From NCBI GenBank assembly GCA_902778135.1, contig CACYWP010000004.1, forward strand, positions 1 through 64,000: 64,000 bases of DNA. Reading direction: 5' to 3'. The position numbers and the translations under genes are program-made. This stretch comes from an uncultured Coriobacteriaceae bacterium. GTDB lineage: Bacteria; Actinomycetota; Coriobacteriia; Coriobacteriales; Atopobiaceae. The notes under the pieces are model-generated. The model saw nothing but the letters and a program-made list of their open reading frames with translations, was not told the origin of the DNA and ran no database searches. Within the stretch, counting starts at the first letter, position 1, and the number at the start of each line of letters is the position of its first letter. Of this stretch, positions 36,701 to 45,800 are shown piece after piece.

Positions 36701-36965
36701 CGTGCGCCTCAACCTCGGGCAGGGGGCAGACGAGGTTGCCGTCCCCGTCGTAGCAGGACTCGTCGTGGGCGTGGGCCACCGTCCCGGTGACGGGGCAGTC
36801 CAGGACCCGGACCTCCTGCGTGGCGGCGTGGCCCTGCTGGGTCAGCACCGCCGCCACGGCCACCACCACCACCACCGCGAGCATCGCGAGCGCCGTCAAG
36901 TACTCGTCGCGGCGCCTCTTGTCGCCCAGAATGCGGGCGATCCGCCTTCTCACCTGCGTCGGCAT
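30750..36965 (-). CDS. giant fibro-slime/Cna-B surface protein, mosaic, frameshifted before the anchor
   Basis: 2071 aa to the premature stop. Residues 1 to ~620 (signal segment, His/Cys repeats, acidic repeats) closely resemble the paralogs and are GC-rich. From about residue 625 (near 35,090) to the frameshift the DNA is visibly AT-richer. This part contains a fibro-slime domain (about 1045-1235, with FEFSGDDDLWVFIDGKLAMD), a SpaA-like domain (KVDEDEPSDQLAGAVFGIYKD) and several Cna-B/prealbumin modules (for example TGYLRIDKAV and GDYWIEEQTPS). The frame ends NLTYKMLLSI-stop instead of continuing to the LPNAGG anchor at 30457-30530. If expressed as read, the product would be secreted unanchored. 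The ATG at 36965 has GGGAGG upstream and matches the paralogs. Confidence 0.8.
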   Translation of the reverse strand: MPTQVRRRIARILGDKRRRDEYLTALAMLAVVVVVAVAAVLTQQGHAATQEVRVLDCPVTGTVAHAHDESCYDGDGNLVCPLPEVEAHVHDDSCYAEERVLVCGLEEGEGHVHTDECYEVVRTLVCGKDEVTETHVHGPGCFRTVDVEVPDEEPAGDGAVPATPGKEAATPAVQDPALAETHPEQNLYHEFKDADGNLVLRVDVKAPEGALPAGSMMVATWVDPESLSQKQQDAVDGAIAKKADGQVLGMQAVDIKFVDALGAEVEPAAPVTVTMTSALVNTDDQPLVVHIDDLTEAQERAQEQAIRDGASAEEAEPARSAEVLGQLSDQALAQRDVAAGDDRLSFESDRFSTYVLAVTSLHKVMQASDGSTVTVTVDAPAEAGIPQGAELRVQEIAQGSADWQGYEAQALGAIGADESELARFFDIAIVGEDGQEIQPAQPVQVEIELADAPKDAEASVVHFGEETEVVPATEDAGVATFDASGFSVYGVVYTVDFHWNVDGQDFEYNLQGGDAVGLRELLPALGAVDADAIDGFVAHIASVEFSDPSLIAVAQVTADTTAGELKKAQGLQPEYSAELSKKDIAAMDAKLLAAPDWALVGLKPFDTEETLTITMTNGEVFTVKVSDGQLHTYVISDSGDTYEVIVTYDESAGIPEDAELVVKELRSDSKEFAKNIDLVNKELASNDESEVSNPVQFDISIVSGDEEVEPKEGSTVKVEIRLAKSMFEEAASAVEDADLEGVLSSKKETGMILFNGQEISLDDVVLTGCRIAHIADDGTAEIIEDVENNMTDDKIVMQFETESFSDYLFDTTSEHSFNNLPSTIYVGDEIYMWDQADYWVTNIGSVVSETKHNNGWDPDGWGQLQPDDDNFKTVTAISTGTFRIYNRYNQGQYKEITVRPARTGTTPPATIDTINNASIGLTLNLFDYDLDNYLDDYFNGSSHYDNTCISDFAGHGINSGNALKFWGSGIGNNYGSLNQYVEHGVTSIVNTNLNSAGYPVLSNNSGGSGNRDLSYLFTPSDGTDKKAYTNVNGLFKKDGDYYVYDSNQNYAYYDVSQGNGGSFQVYNSTYNQKSGGESGTTQNKAIGFFPFHRWDNQYDLYVNWNKNLNHHFGMSMSVPFSLPKDPKAVVDTNGQPIVFEFSGDDDLWVFIDGKLAMDIGGIHQPTSGTINFQTGVVTVNGNRQLTASQFSSRFPDLYDGKQHTLQVFYIERGGCDSNCRIQFNMTLYGDIHFDKVDEDEPSDQLAGAVFGIYKDAGCTTPLMENLKDGTSRAYVARSNATGHVQFSDIPLGTYYLKELHAPAGYPLDNTIHTVEVYYDQSTGQVKIKVEIDDQDVEEGVKITNKKPQPIDLGLLKVWQNEDDETITAPAGAEATFEIKRIRTYETYREQTIEGEGRQVSHLTVGWIHNGETHIHAEYDLVAGTRPTVSWGYKDGYDGTVGYILNGTQYPKTPVSTNVYSQAFNMPAAGGSATFYVIDNSENGEAIRSINVAGQQFYGNSGGGVIHEFTTHTEPDPDFSYTGDHVTGNQVTLPIDPNTWSYDFTELPTFGRGTVVIDGTSYDVAFNYTYYLEEVSNTAPEGTTVVYTDLAGNPINSPTDAETSTSGTQTITNKVPTGYLRIDKAVTYNGISPVPDGKKSDLAGTYTFNVYTDENCSKPYKVIQGEAPNQQATDLELTVTIGEDGAAKSSETVKLPVGDYWIEEQTPSQTGVTPDENRIKVTITADQTTNKPAIASFTNNKEESDNPDELAIELEKTFTGLPNSSKIPANYEAVLTYTYNGSPVIVPLTGSTQGNVTCTKSLDGLTWHWRITQIPKTATGFGVYESNYDITGYTRITKINGSEVQNPGVPQTVSVLVPEITMTNPTSDYTTTDNNKVFTVEDNQILLVRMTNHATVIVSQKSLSYSTRQAIEKKLRDNGGKIPGDDGANAQWVMNFVYFSHEIQGDSFSYGGRTIYFEGNQVKIPHKSSSHEVRVDIAYTSTSAENSFTIENIYTEIPTEVDVLKVEKGNETTTHLPGAVFELRKLEDVAPTPGGTLTYVKENDQVIVTSATTGSNGRLTFSNLTYKMLLSI

Positions 36966-36991
36966 GCCTCCGCCTCCCGTCATATCGACTC

Positions 36992-37071
36992 GGGGCACAG
37001 AGACCCCATAGGATAGTCTTTGGAACATCTTACGGTCCCAAAACTAACGGTTTTCTAATTGTCTGATTTGT
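36992..37071 (-). promoter_or_regulatory. surface-gene promoter: upstream element, -10 and palindrome (mosaic gene)
   Basis: ACAAATCAGACA (37060-37071), 44 bp, TATCCT (37010-37015), then GGGGtctctgtgCCCC (36992-37007). AAGATGTTCCAAAG, between the element and the -10, is nearly identical to the corresponding stretch of the vWA gene. Confidence 0.55.
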
Positions 37072-37670
37072 TGCGAAAACCTCCTTGATTGTACTCTATG
37101 CGTTGTCGTTCCCCAGGAGCTTTGTTCTTGTTTGGAGTGCTATTTTGACTTCCCTGCTAGATTGCCTGTTTGGTGGTCCATAATTGTCTACTTGCTGCAG
37201 CATTTAATTGACTTCATTATTCTAATCTGGGTTACTCTTCGTCTCCTGAATTCGCTTTTCTTGAATGCCTGCCTATCTGACCCTCACCACCGCAAGTAGG
37301 CGCATCAGAACCCATACCCTCGCACTTCACATGCCGGAGGCGACGACTAGAGGGGACAGCCGCGCTTGGTCAGATAACCTGTTTTGTCCGATTTGTTAGT
37401 CTCGTCCTATTAATTGTTATCTCATTGACTACATAATATAAGTTGTTTAATTGTTATTTTGATATAGTAGCTTTATCCATATACCTGCAAGTTGATTCAG
37501 ATTTATACTTCTATATTAAAGTGTTCTGTAGTCCGTTTGCTATTGCGGATACTTACATAATCTGTAATACTATTTAGCACCTTAACGCAGTATTTATCTA
37601 GATTTGATGCAAGCCCATTCTCGAGCCTGAGATGGACCCGACGAGGGCGGCGTCTAAAACCCTCGTGTCA
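37072..37670. other. AT-rich gene-free spacer with an orphan regulatory element
   Basis: About 600 bp with no convincing gene. It is markedly AT-rich at 37,390-37,610. It carries an extra copy of the upstream element (ACAAATCGGACA on the minus strand, 37385-37396) with no TATNCT box at the expected distance, and an ACGAGGG/CCCTCGT hairpin near 37,640-37,668. It may be the remains of a lost paralog promoter or an insertion scar. Confidence 0.4.
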
Positions 37671-37671
37671 T

Positions 37672-37704
37672 GAAAGAAGCCAGCCCCGAAGGACTGGCTT
37701 CTTC
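37672..37704 (-). terminator. terminator of the decayed surface gene
   Basis: On the minus strand GAAGCCAGTCC/GGGCTGGCTTC around a TTCG loop is followed by TTTC. It lies just after the pseudogene stop at 37716. Confidence 0.75.
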
Positions 37705-37715
37705 TCACCTAGCGT

Positions 37716-39480
37716 TTAAGCCACTCTCTTTCGCCGTTCCGACACCAACCACATGCCAACAACTCCCATGATCGCGATGCCGGCGAGGTACACCAGCCCG
37801 GTACCCGACCCGCCAGCATTGGGTAGCTCGACACCTCCGTCGTTCGCGATGTCGTAGTACATCGTCTCGTTCACCGCACTCGGGTCCAGACCGGTCTACG
37901 TAAGATCGTTCTCGCCCGTCGCATCCGTTCTGCGCACCCAGTTGGACGTCCCAAGCGTCAACGTAGCGCTTTGCTGCCAGTCATAGGGACCTGACGCAGG
38001 TTTGTCCGACGTCGCCGTGCCATTTGGCTTCGGCGTGTATGTGTTGGTGAACGTCAGGTTGACCGGAATCGGCTCGGCAAGCATCAGATACCCCGCGGGT
38101 GCCTTCGTCTCGACAAGGTAGTACTGCTCGCCGGCCTTCAGCGCCGCGACGCTATCGATGGTAGCCACGCTGCTAGACGTCATGTCCAAGGTCGCAAAGG
38201 GGAAGTAGTTCGTGCCGTCGATCTCCTTCAGACCTTGCGTCTCGCCTGTCCTTGCGGTCCGGTACAGCTTGAACTCCGCACCGGTGAGCTTAGTCGAGAA
38301 GCTCTGGTCCTTCTTCGTGATCTGCAGGCCCTTGACGTAGACGTTGATCACGTGATGGTTGGTGCTGTTCATGTTGTTGCCGGTCTTGGGGACGGGCTCG
38401 CCAGCAGACCCGTTCGGTGTGGTGTGGTAGTCGTCGTTCGTTATCTGCAGCTCTGTATTCCGCTCCCCGTTCGTCCTAGGCTGGTACTCGACCTTTAGCG
38501 TGAACTCGGCGTCCTTGCCAACGGCCTCTGTCGCGTGATTGTCCTTGTTGTAGCAGCCCGAGGTATTCTTCAGCGTGAGGACGATGTCGCCTACGTGTCC
38601 ATGTCTTGGGCCTCGGTCAGGTCGTCGATGTGCACGACCAGGGCCTGGTCCTCGGTGTCGACGAGGCCGGAGGTCATGGTGACGGTGACCTTCCTGGCGG
38701 GCTCCACCTCGGCGCCGTCCGCGTCCAGGAACTCGATGTCGACCGCCTGCATGCCCAGCACCTGGCCGTCGGCCTTCTCGGCGATGGCGCCGTCGACCGC
38801 ATCCTGCTGCTTCTGGGACAGGCTCTCGGGGTCGACCCACGTGGCCACCATGATGGTCCCCCGGGCAGCGCGCCCTCGGGAGCCTCGACCTCTACCCTCA
38901 GGACGAGGTTGCCGTCCGCGTCCTTGAACTCGTGCTTGAACGACTGGGCGGGATACGTCTCGTCGTCAGACGCCGCCTTTGTCTGACCGGCTGCCGGCAC
39001 CGCCGCCTGGCCCTGCACCGGCTCTGCGTCGGGCACCTCTATCTCTACCGTCTTGAAGCAACCCGACCCGTGGACGTGGGTCTCCGTGACCTCGTCCCTT
39101 CCGCAGACCAGTGTGCGCGTCACCTCTTAGCACTCGTCCGTGTGGGCGTGCCCCTCGCCCTCCTCGAGCCCGCAGATGAGAATGCGATCTTCGGCGTAGC
39201 ACGAGTCGTCGTGGACATGGGCCTCGACCTCGGGCAGGGGGCAGAAGAGGTTGCCGTCCTTGTCGTAGCAGGACTCGTCGTGGGCGTGGGCCACCGTGCC
39301 GGTGACGGGGCAGTCCAACACCTGGACCTCCTGCGTCGCGGCATGGCCCTGCTGGGTGAGCACCGATGCCACCCCCGTTGCGACAATCGCAGCTAGCAGC
39401 GTCAATGCTGCCAGATACTCTCTGCGGTGCCGCTTATCGCTCAGCAGACGTGCAATCTGCCTTCTCACCTGCGTAGGCAT
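37716..39480 (-). pseudogene. decayed surface-protein paralog
   Basis: The gene begins MPTQVRRQIARLLSDKRHRR with the same signal and His/Cys repeats as the neighbours. It has a TAA where the paralogs have Tyr in DECYEVVRTL (near 39,127), then a frameshift in a G/C run at GALPGG (near 38,860). After DDLTEAQDMDT (near 38,600) most of the middle is missing. It then continues in another frame with a SpaA-like module (LQITKKDQSFSTKLTGAEFKLYRT), an in-frame TAG (near 37,896), and finally an intact LPNAGG, helix and RRKRVA tail ending TAA at 37716. At least two stops, frame changes and a deletion make it non-functional. Confidence 0.85.
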
Positions 39481-39521
39481 ATGCAAGCCCCCATCCATCA
39501 CCTTGGGGTATTACTTTCCAA

Positions 39522-39574
39522 AGTATAAATGGTAGGCAGCCCTATCTTTCAGTTTTGAACCGCGTCCGAATTGT
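39522..39574 (-). promoter_or_regulatory. relic promoter of the decayed paralog
   Basis: ACAATTCGGACG (39563-39574) lies 35 bp from TATACT (39522-39527), about one helical turn closer than in the intact paralogs. The GGGG/CCCC palindrome after the -10 is degraded. Confidence 0.4.
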
Positions 39575-39666
39575 TCAACTCGCTCATAAAATTGTGTAGT
39601 TTTGTTCCATCAATTAAACATATATTTTACTATTAAAACATTAAAAAAGGAAAGCAGCAGGTAATA

Positions 39667-39764
39667 GGGGACGTGTTTACGTTCCAGCCTGGAACGATAA
39701 CCCGTCCCCTGTTCCTGCGTCCCCTGTTCCTGCGCCGTGACAGGGGGACGGAGGTGCTGTCACG
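39667..39764. repeat. REP-like nested palindromes with a 15-bp tandem repeat
   Basis: GGGGACG (39667-39673) pairs with CGTCCCC (39703-39709), enclosing GTTCCA/TGGAAC. CGTCCCCTGTTCCTG is repeated exactly at 39703-39717 and 39718-39732. CGTGACAG/CTGTCACG (39736-39743 with 39757-39764) forms a further hairpin. The look is that of a dispersed palindromic repeat. The flanks (39,580-39,660) are AT-rich with no gene. Confidence 0.55.
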
Positions 39765-39806
39765 CTCCGCTCTTTCGACCGCAGAGAACCGTCCCAGATA
39801 GACGAA

Positions 39807-39838
39807 GGGGGCCAGCCTGGTGTGGCTGACCCCCTCTT
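39807..39838 (-). terminator. hairpin after the large Cna-B surface gene
   Basis: An 11-bp stem with one mismatch (39807-39817 with 39824-39834), 22 bp beyond the surface-gene stop. The U-run is poor on the minus strand and better on the plus strand (CTCTTTG), so its efficiency is uncertain. Confidence 0.45.
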
Positions 39839-39859
39839 TGAACTCGTTCGGTTGCCTTG

Positions 39860-42800
39860 CTACGCCATCCTTCTCCTGCGCAGCAGCATTGCCCCGGCCA
39901 CGGCCATCATGGCCGCGCCAACGACGGTGAAGACCTCGGTACCGACGCCGCCGGCATTGGGTAGCGGCTTGCCCGGCGTGTTGTGGACGGTCACAGTGGC
40001 GGACTTCTGGTTGGTGCCAGAGATGCTCCCCAGATCGTAGCTGCTGTCCGTCGTCACATCCTTCGCAATCGCAACCTCGCCATTCTCATAGCTCACCGTG
40101 AACTGCACCGGCTGGCCCAGCAGGATGTAGCCGTTAGGAGCGAGTGTCTCCTCCAGCTGGTAACTTCCGGGCAGCAGACCCTTGATCGTCACGCCATTGC
40201 TGCCGTCGGCCACCGTGAATTCACCATCGCTAGACACCGTCACAGCAGCGTTGTCCTTGTCGACCACAGAGAAGCTGAAGACGGCATACTCTTCCTTGTC
40301 GTCCAGCTTCGTGAGCTTGAACTTCGCCCCGTTGAGGTACTTCGACGTCGTCTCGGCGTCGTTCTTCTTCAGCACGACATCCAAGCCGCGGACCGTGTTG
40401 GTGGCACGCAGGTGGGCCTTGCCCTCGCCGGCAGTCAGCGTGACGGAGGGACTGCTCTCGGTCGCACTGTCACTAGTCGGCAACTCGGCAACCCCCGTCG
40501 TCGACGACCCGTACTTCGGATAGCCAGCCGCGTTGCCATGCAGTAGGTCGGCAATGGGATGGACCGCGTTGCTCGTATCCATGTACATGGTCTCCTGGAC
40601 CCAGTAGTTCAGGTTCGTCCAGCTGGTCAGCAGACCATCCGCATCCTCCACTGGCTTCACGACCGGTAGCTTCGTGAGCTGCTTGCTCACGTCGGTTCCC
40701 CATCCAGTCGCAGGCTTCGTCAACGCGATGTAGTAGTCGTAGCTGAACTCATAGTCTCCGCTTGCTAACTCATCTGCGGTAAGCTCAGCCAGATCCTCCT
40801 CACTGACCGGCTGCCCACCATGTGTCACCGTACGCACGTAGTACACATCCTGCTCGCCCAGACCATAGGCTTGCGGGTTGCGTGCGACCATCTCGGTGAT
40901 GTCTGAGCCGCCAGTCTTGTCGGCATGTTCGCCCTGGTACAGCTTGTACAGGACCGCCTTCACTTTGCTGTTCGCATACGTGCGGCTATAGTCGTCAGCC
41001 CAAGCCTTGTGCAGGGTCAGATCGTTCGTCGGACGGTTCATCAGCTGCAGTGTGTATGCAACGGTTCCGTCGCCGTTGTCCTTCTGACACGCCGACGTCC
41101 ATTCCGTCGTCACGTCGTGGTCGTTCGCGTCATACACGCGATACTCGCTGACATAGTAGGTGAACTGTGCGTTGGTGTAGGTCTGCCCCTCGTACGTGAA
41201 CGGGCCGCTTGCCGGCAGCTGATCGACATCTGCCCCCTCCTTTGTCACCTTCTCCGGAATGGTGAACTGCCAATCGCCGCTGCCATGCACGACCTGGAAC
41301 AGGTCGGAGTTCCTCAGCACGCTATCCTTGCTGATGATGAAGGCCTTGCCGTAGGGGCAGCTACCAATCGTCGTACCATTGACTTTTGCCGTCTGCATCA
41401 GCTGGATCTCGACGGTCGTGCCGTCGTCCTTGCTCACTTCGGTTATCCCGTCGCTCTGGAACCACTGCTTCTCGATGGCCAAAGGCTTGCTCAGGTATTC
41501 GTTCTCGGAGTTGAAGACACCCAGCGTACCAGTGCCGTCGTAGTCCTTGTCCCAAGTCTTGACCCGCACCTTCGTGGCATTGTCGTTCAGCCATGCCACA
41601 TCGATAGCAGCATTGTTCGCCGGCGCCGTGGCACCCTGGCTGTAGCTCATGTAGTTGGGGCGTTCCGCGCCGCTGCCCTTGGATTGGTAGCGGATATTGA
41701 GGCCCTCGATGGGCTCGGTGCCGTCCTCCTTGAAGCCCAGCTCCTGCACGTAGTACTGGTAGTACTTATATGTGTCAGTCTGCCCGTACGGCGCTATCTC
41801 GATGTCGTCGAAGAAGTGTGTCCAGCTGGACTTCTCGCTCATGCTGAACGTCTTGACCAGCTCGGGCGTACCGCTGCACGTATTGCCATCGGTCAGCACG
41901 CGGTACAGGCCGAACCACACGTCCTTGTCGCCGACGATGTTCTCCTTGTTGGTCTGCCAGACCTTGTCGGCGTAGAGCGTGGTCTTCTTCTCGACGTTGT
42001 TGATGGTATAGGTACCCGGTACGTCGGCGCGGAACGGGTGGTCAGCGTCGACCTCGTCGCCATTGACGTCGGTGTAGGAGACCTGCAGGCTCTTGGTATC
42101 GGACTCGTCGGCCAGTATCGGCGTGCCAGAGGCGTTAGTCTCAACGATGTAGTACTGGTAGTTGAAGTCCAGGCTGTCGAACGTCTTGGTCGCCCAATGC
42201 GCGGGGGTGTCGTCCGTGGCCTCGACCCAGTTCAGGTCAAAGACCTCTCCGTTGTTGTAGAAGCCCTGGTCGGTATCGCCCTGCATCATACCCAGCTTGA
42301 AGTAGACCGTCTTCACGGTCGGCTCGGACGCCAGATGCTTGCCGTTGTTGTCAATCACGTACCACTGTTTGGTGATGTTGATCTCGCGCCTGCTGTTGAC
42401 GTTGACGATGGTCTCGGACTGGGCTGTGGTCGCATCGGCCGCAGCGTCGCTTGCTTCCGTGAAGGTCTTATCTCCGGCAAGGTAGTAAGTGACCATCGTC
42501 GTGCCATCGGCCACAGGACTGGTCTCCTGGACATAGTAGGTGATGGGCTTCAGGTCGTCGCCGACCTTCTTCCACAGGGGGAGGTCGGCAAATTCGGCCT
42601 TCGACCAAGCCCCGTCCGCATACGTGATCGTACCGTGCTCGCGCACCGTGGCATCCTGGCCCTCTACCTGCTGGTACAGGTCGAACTCGACGGTCTTTTC
42701 GCTGTCGTTAGGCTCGTAGGGCGTCTTCCCATCGGACCCGTACCATTCCTTTGTCACCGAGAGGGAGGTCTTGGGCATGACCTTGTTGGTGATCTTGACC

Positions 42801-45800
42801 GCCTTGATGCCCGAGGTCTTATCGCCGTGCACGTTGTACTCATAAGAGTACGAGGAGGTCACGATATCGTCGTCGGTGCCGTGCGCCAGATTGACCGACA
42901 CCTCCTTGACGTAGTACTCGTGGGTGCGCACGCAGCTGTAGTCGCCTTCGGTGTAGTTCTCAGACTTGGGGAGATCGGACCACGTGTACGACCAGCCAAC
43001 CTCACCACTGTTGAGGGTCACCTCATAGTTAGTAACAGTTGTCGCCGGACTACCCTGCGTCTCTTCGCCCGTTGACGCGATCTCGTCGCTCGACAGCGCC
43101 TTCGCCATGGACGGCCGACGGCTGACCTTGGCCCCCGAGCTGGTCGAGCTAGCATTAGTGAATGGCGTGCTGCTGAGTTCGATTCGTATCTGCTCACCAG
43201 TTTCGGGAACTGTAAAGTGATCATTGTTGTGATCGTTTTTTAAGGTATATTCGTATCTTGGGTCAGAGCTATCACCATAATTGAATGCTCTAGGAGTTAT
43301 TCTTATGTATATTCTTTCGTTAGGCTGAAGGTTATTTCCTGTGAATTTGAAATGATATCCATAGCCACTATTTGCTAAAGCGGTTTCTGAGCTTGATAAA
43401 GTGATTACATTTTGGCTGCTTGATGTTATCTCAATATTACTCTGTGGCCAATCGTTTGGATTAACATCTCCATACCATGATGTATTATTTCCTTGTTTCT
43501 GAAGCTTAATATCTTCAATTCTTATACTCTTGTTATCTCCAAAATTGACCCTACTGGCATCGATAACAATGCCACCCTGGGTGCTCGGCTTCACCGTACC
43601 CTGGAGGTAGACGGTTCCATCCGCACCCTGCACCGTATCGTTCCCGCTGACTTCAGCCGACTGAACGACCGTGCCATCCGTGTTGGTCACGGTAACGGTG
43701 TACGTAATGTACTCACCATCTTCCATAGCCTTCAGGTCCTGGTGGGTGTTGCTCCAATTTCCACCCTGCGGCAGCGTCCCCGTAATCTCCCGCTCTCCCG
43801 CATCGTTGGTGATCTTGTAGCTGATCGATCCGTTGTTCGGCGCTTCCGCAGTCACGCCATCGGTGTCCACCCACTCGTTGACCGCAACCGTCAGATCGAT
43901 CTTGCCGCCCGAGACGCGCTTCTCGGTCACCTTGTCGTACAGCTGGACCGTGACGGTGTCGTTCGTGTGGTTGCTGTTACCGTCCTCCCAAATCTTCTCC
44001 ACCGAGATGCTCGTTTTCTCGTTCTTGGGTGTATTGGGGTACAGAAGTGTGTTGTCCTCGACGGTCAGAGCCTGGTCGTCGCTGCGCAGCTTCAACACCT
44101 GCACGCCAGACTGGTCGACTACCACGCGGTATATGTCGTCAGAAGGCAGATAACCGTCAGGGGTAGCCGTCTCCTTCATATAGAACGTGCCCTCGGGGAT
44201 GTCCTTGAACGAGACTTTGCCGGTGGCGCTATCGGACGTGGCAACCAGATTGTGTCCGTCCTTGTTCTTGGCCACAGTAGTCAGGTCCTCGGACTCGTAC
44301 AGCGTAAAGGTGGCCCCACCGACCTTCGTAGCGTGGTTCTTGGCGTCGACCTTCGTGAAGTCAAGGTCCTTGTATACCTCGGGCTCGTTGATGATCTGCC
44401 GGTTGCCGGCCTCAAGCACAACCCACTCTGAGCCGCTCTTCTTCCAGACCTGCGTTTCGTCATTGCCCTCATGCGCCAGAATCTTGTACACCGTGTCATC
44501 CAGTTTGTAGCCGGTGGGAGGCACGACCTCCTTCATGTAGTACGTCATGGTCGGGATGAGACCGTCGACGACGACCTTACCAAGCGGGCTCTCGCTCGAC
44601 GTGACGACAACTGCCACCTTGTCCTGAGTAACTTCCTGGGTGCACGCCTCGTCGCTATAGAGCTTGAACTCTGCACCAGCAAGACCAGTCGGAGGCGTCA
44701 CATTGTTGACCTTGTCCAGCTCAACGCTCTTGGGCTCGGGATAGGTCGGCAGGTTCATCGTGATGGCCAGGTTGGAGTACATGCCACCGCGTTCCATGTA
44801 GAAGATCTTGATATCGTGGCTAGTCAGGGGATTGTCGTCCCAGACCTTCGGGTTGCCGGGGTTGTTCTGGTTGTACTTGTCGAACGCGGCCTGGATCGTC
44901 GTGTTGGCACCCAGCGCGTATGCGCCGCCACCCGATGCAGTCTTGACGCTGCTGACGCTGACCTGACCGGTCGTGAAGTTGATATGGCCCGCTACGGGGT
45001 TGTGGATACCGCCGATGTCCAGCACCAGCACGCCATCGATGAAGACCCACATGTCGTCGTCGCCCGAGAAGTCAAAGATAATGTCGTTGCCGTTGACCTT
45101 CTTGTCCTCGGTCATATAGAACTTGCCCTCGACCGTCATGCCGAAGTGGTGGTTGTAGTGGCCCACCTGGTCGCGCGTGTTCCGGTCTTTGCTGCCCTTG
45201 CAGCCCCAGTTGAAGTTGTCGCCATGGATGCAGCGGTACTTGTTGTTGTAGTCATTGAAGGGGAAGAAGCCTATGCCGAACGGACTGTCACTGTCGGCAC
45301 CTTCCTCCATGTAGGTCGTATTGTAGACCTTGAAGGAGTTGCTGTCCTGCTGGTAGTAGGCGTAGTTGCGATCGCTGTCGTACCTCAGGTAGCCGTTCTC
45401 GTCCTGTTGGAACAGACCAGTCACGTCTCTATACGTGGCGATGCGACCATTGACCTGACCCTGCTTGTCGGGATCGAACAGGTAGGCCAAGCTCTCGCCG
45501 CGACTCGTGCTGGTGATGGGGTAACCGTCAGTCCCAAGACCGGAACGCACGACACCCTGGTTGGCATAGGCGCCGCCCGTGAAGTTGTTGATGGTACTGC
45601 CGTTGGTGCCGTAGGAATAGAACTTCAGGTCGTGGTTCTGGTTGATACCCGAGTTGTCGGGGCTGTTGTAGGTGTTGCCGACGTTGTCCAGGCGATCCGG
45701 ACCGAAGTCAAAGAGGTTGATCTTCAGGCCCGCGGCTCTGTTGTCGTAGGTATCAATGGTTCCGGGCTTCACGCCATTCGTCTTCGTATCGAAATCGACG

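Noticed and set aside
39703..39732. CRISPR array
   Set aside because: Only two directly abutting 15-bp repeats with no spacers; better explained as a palindromic repeat element.
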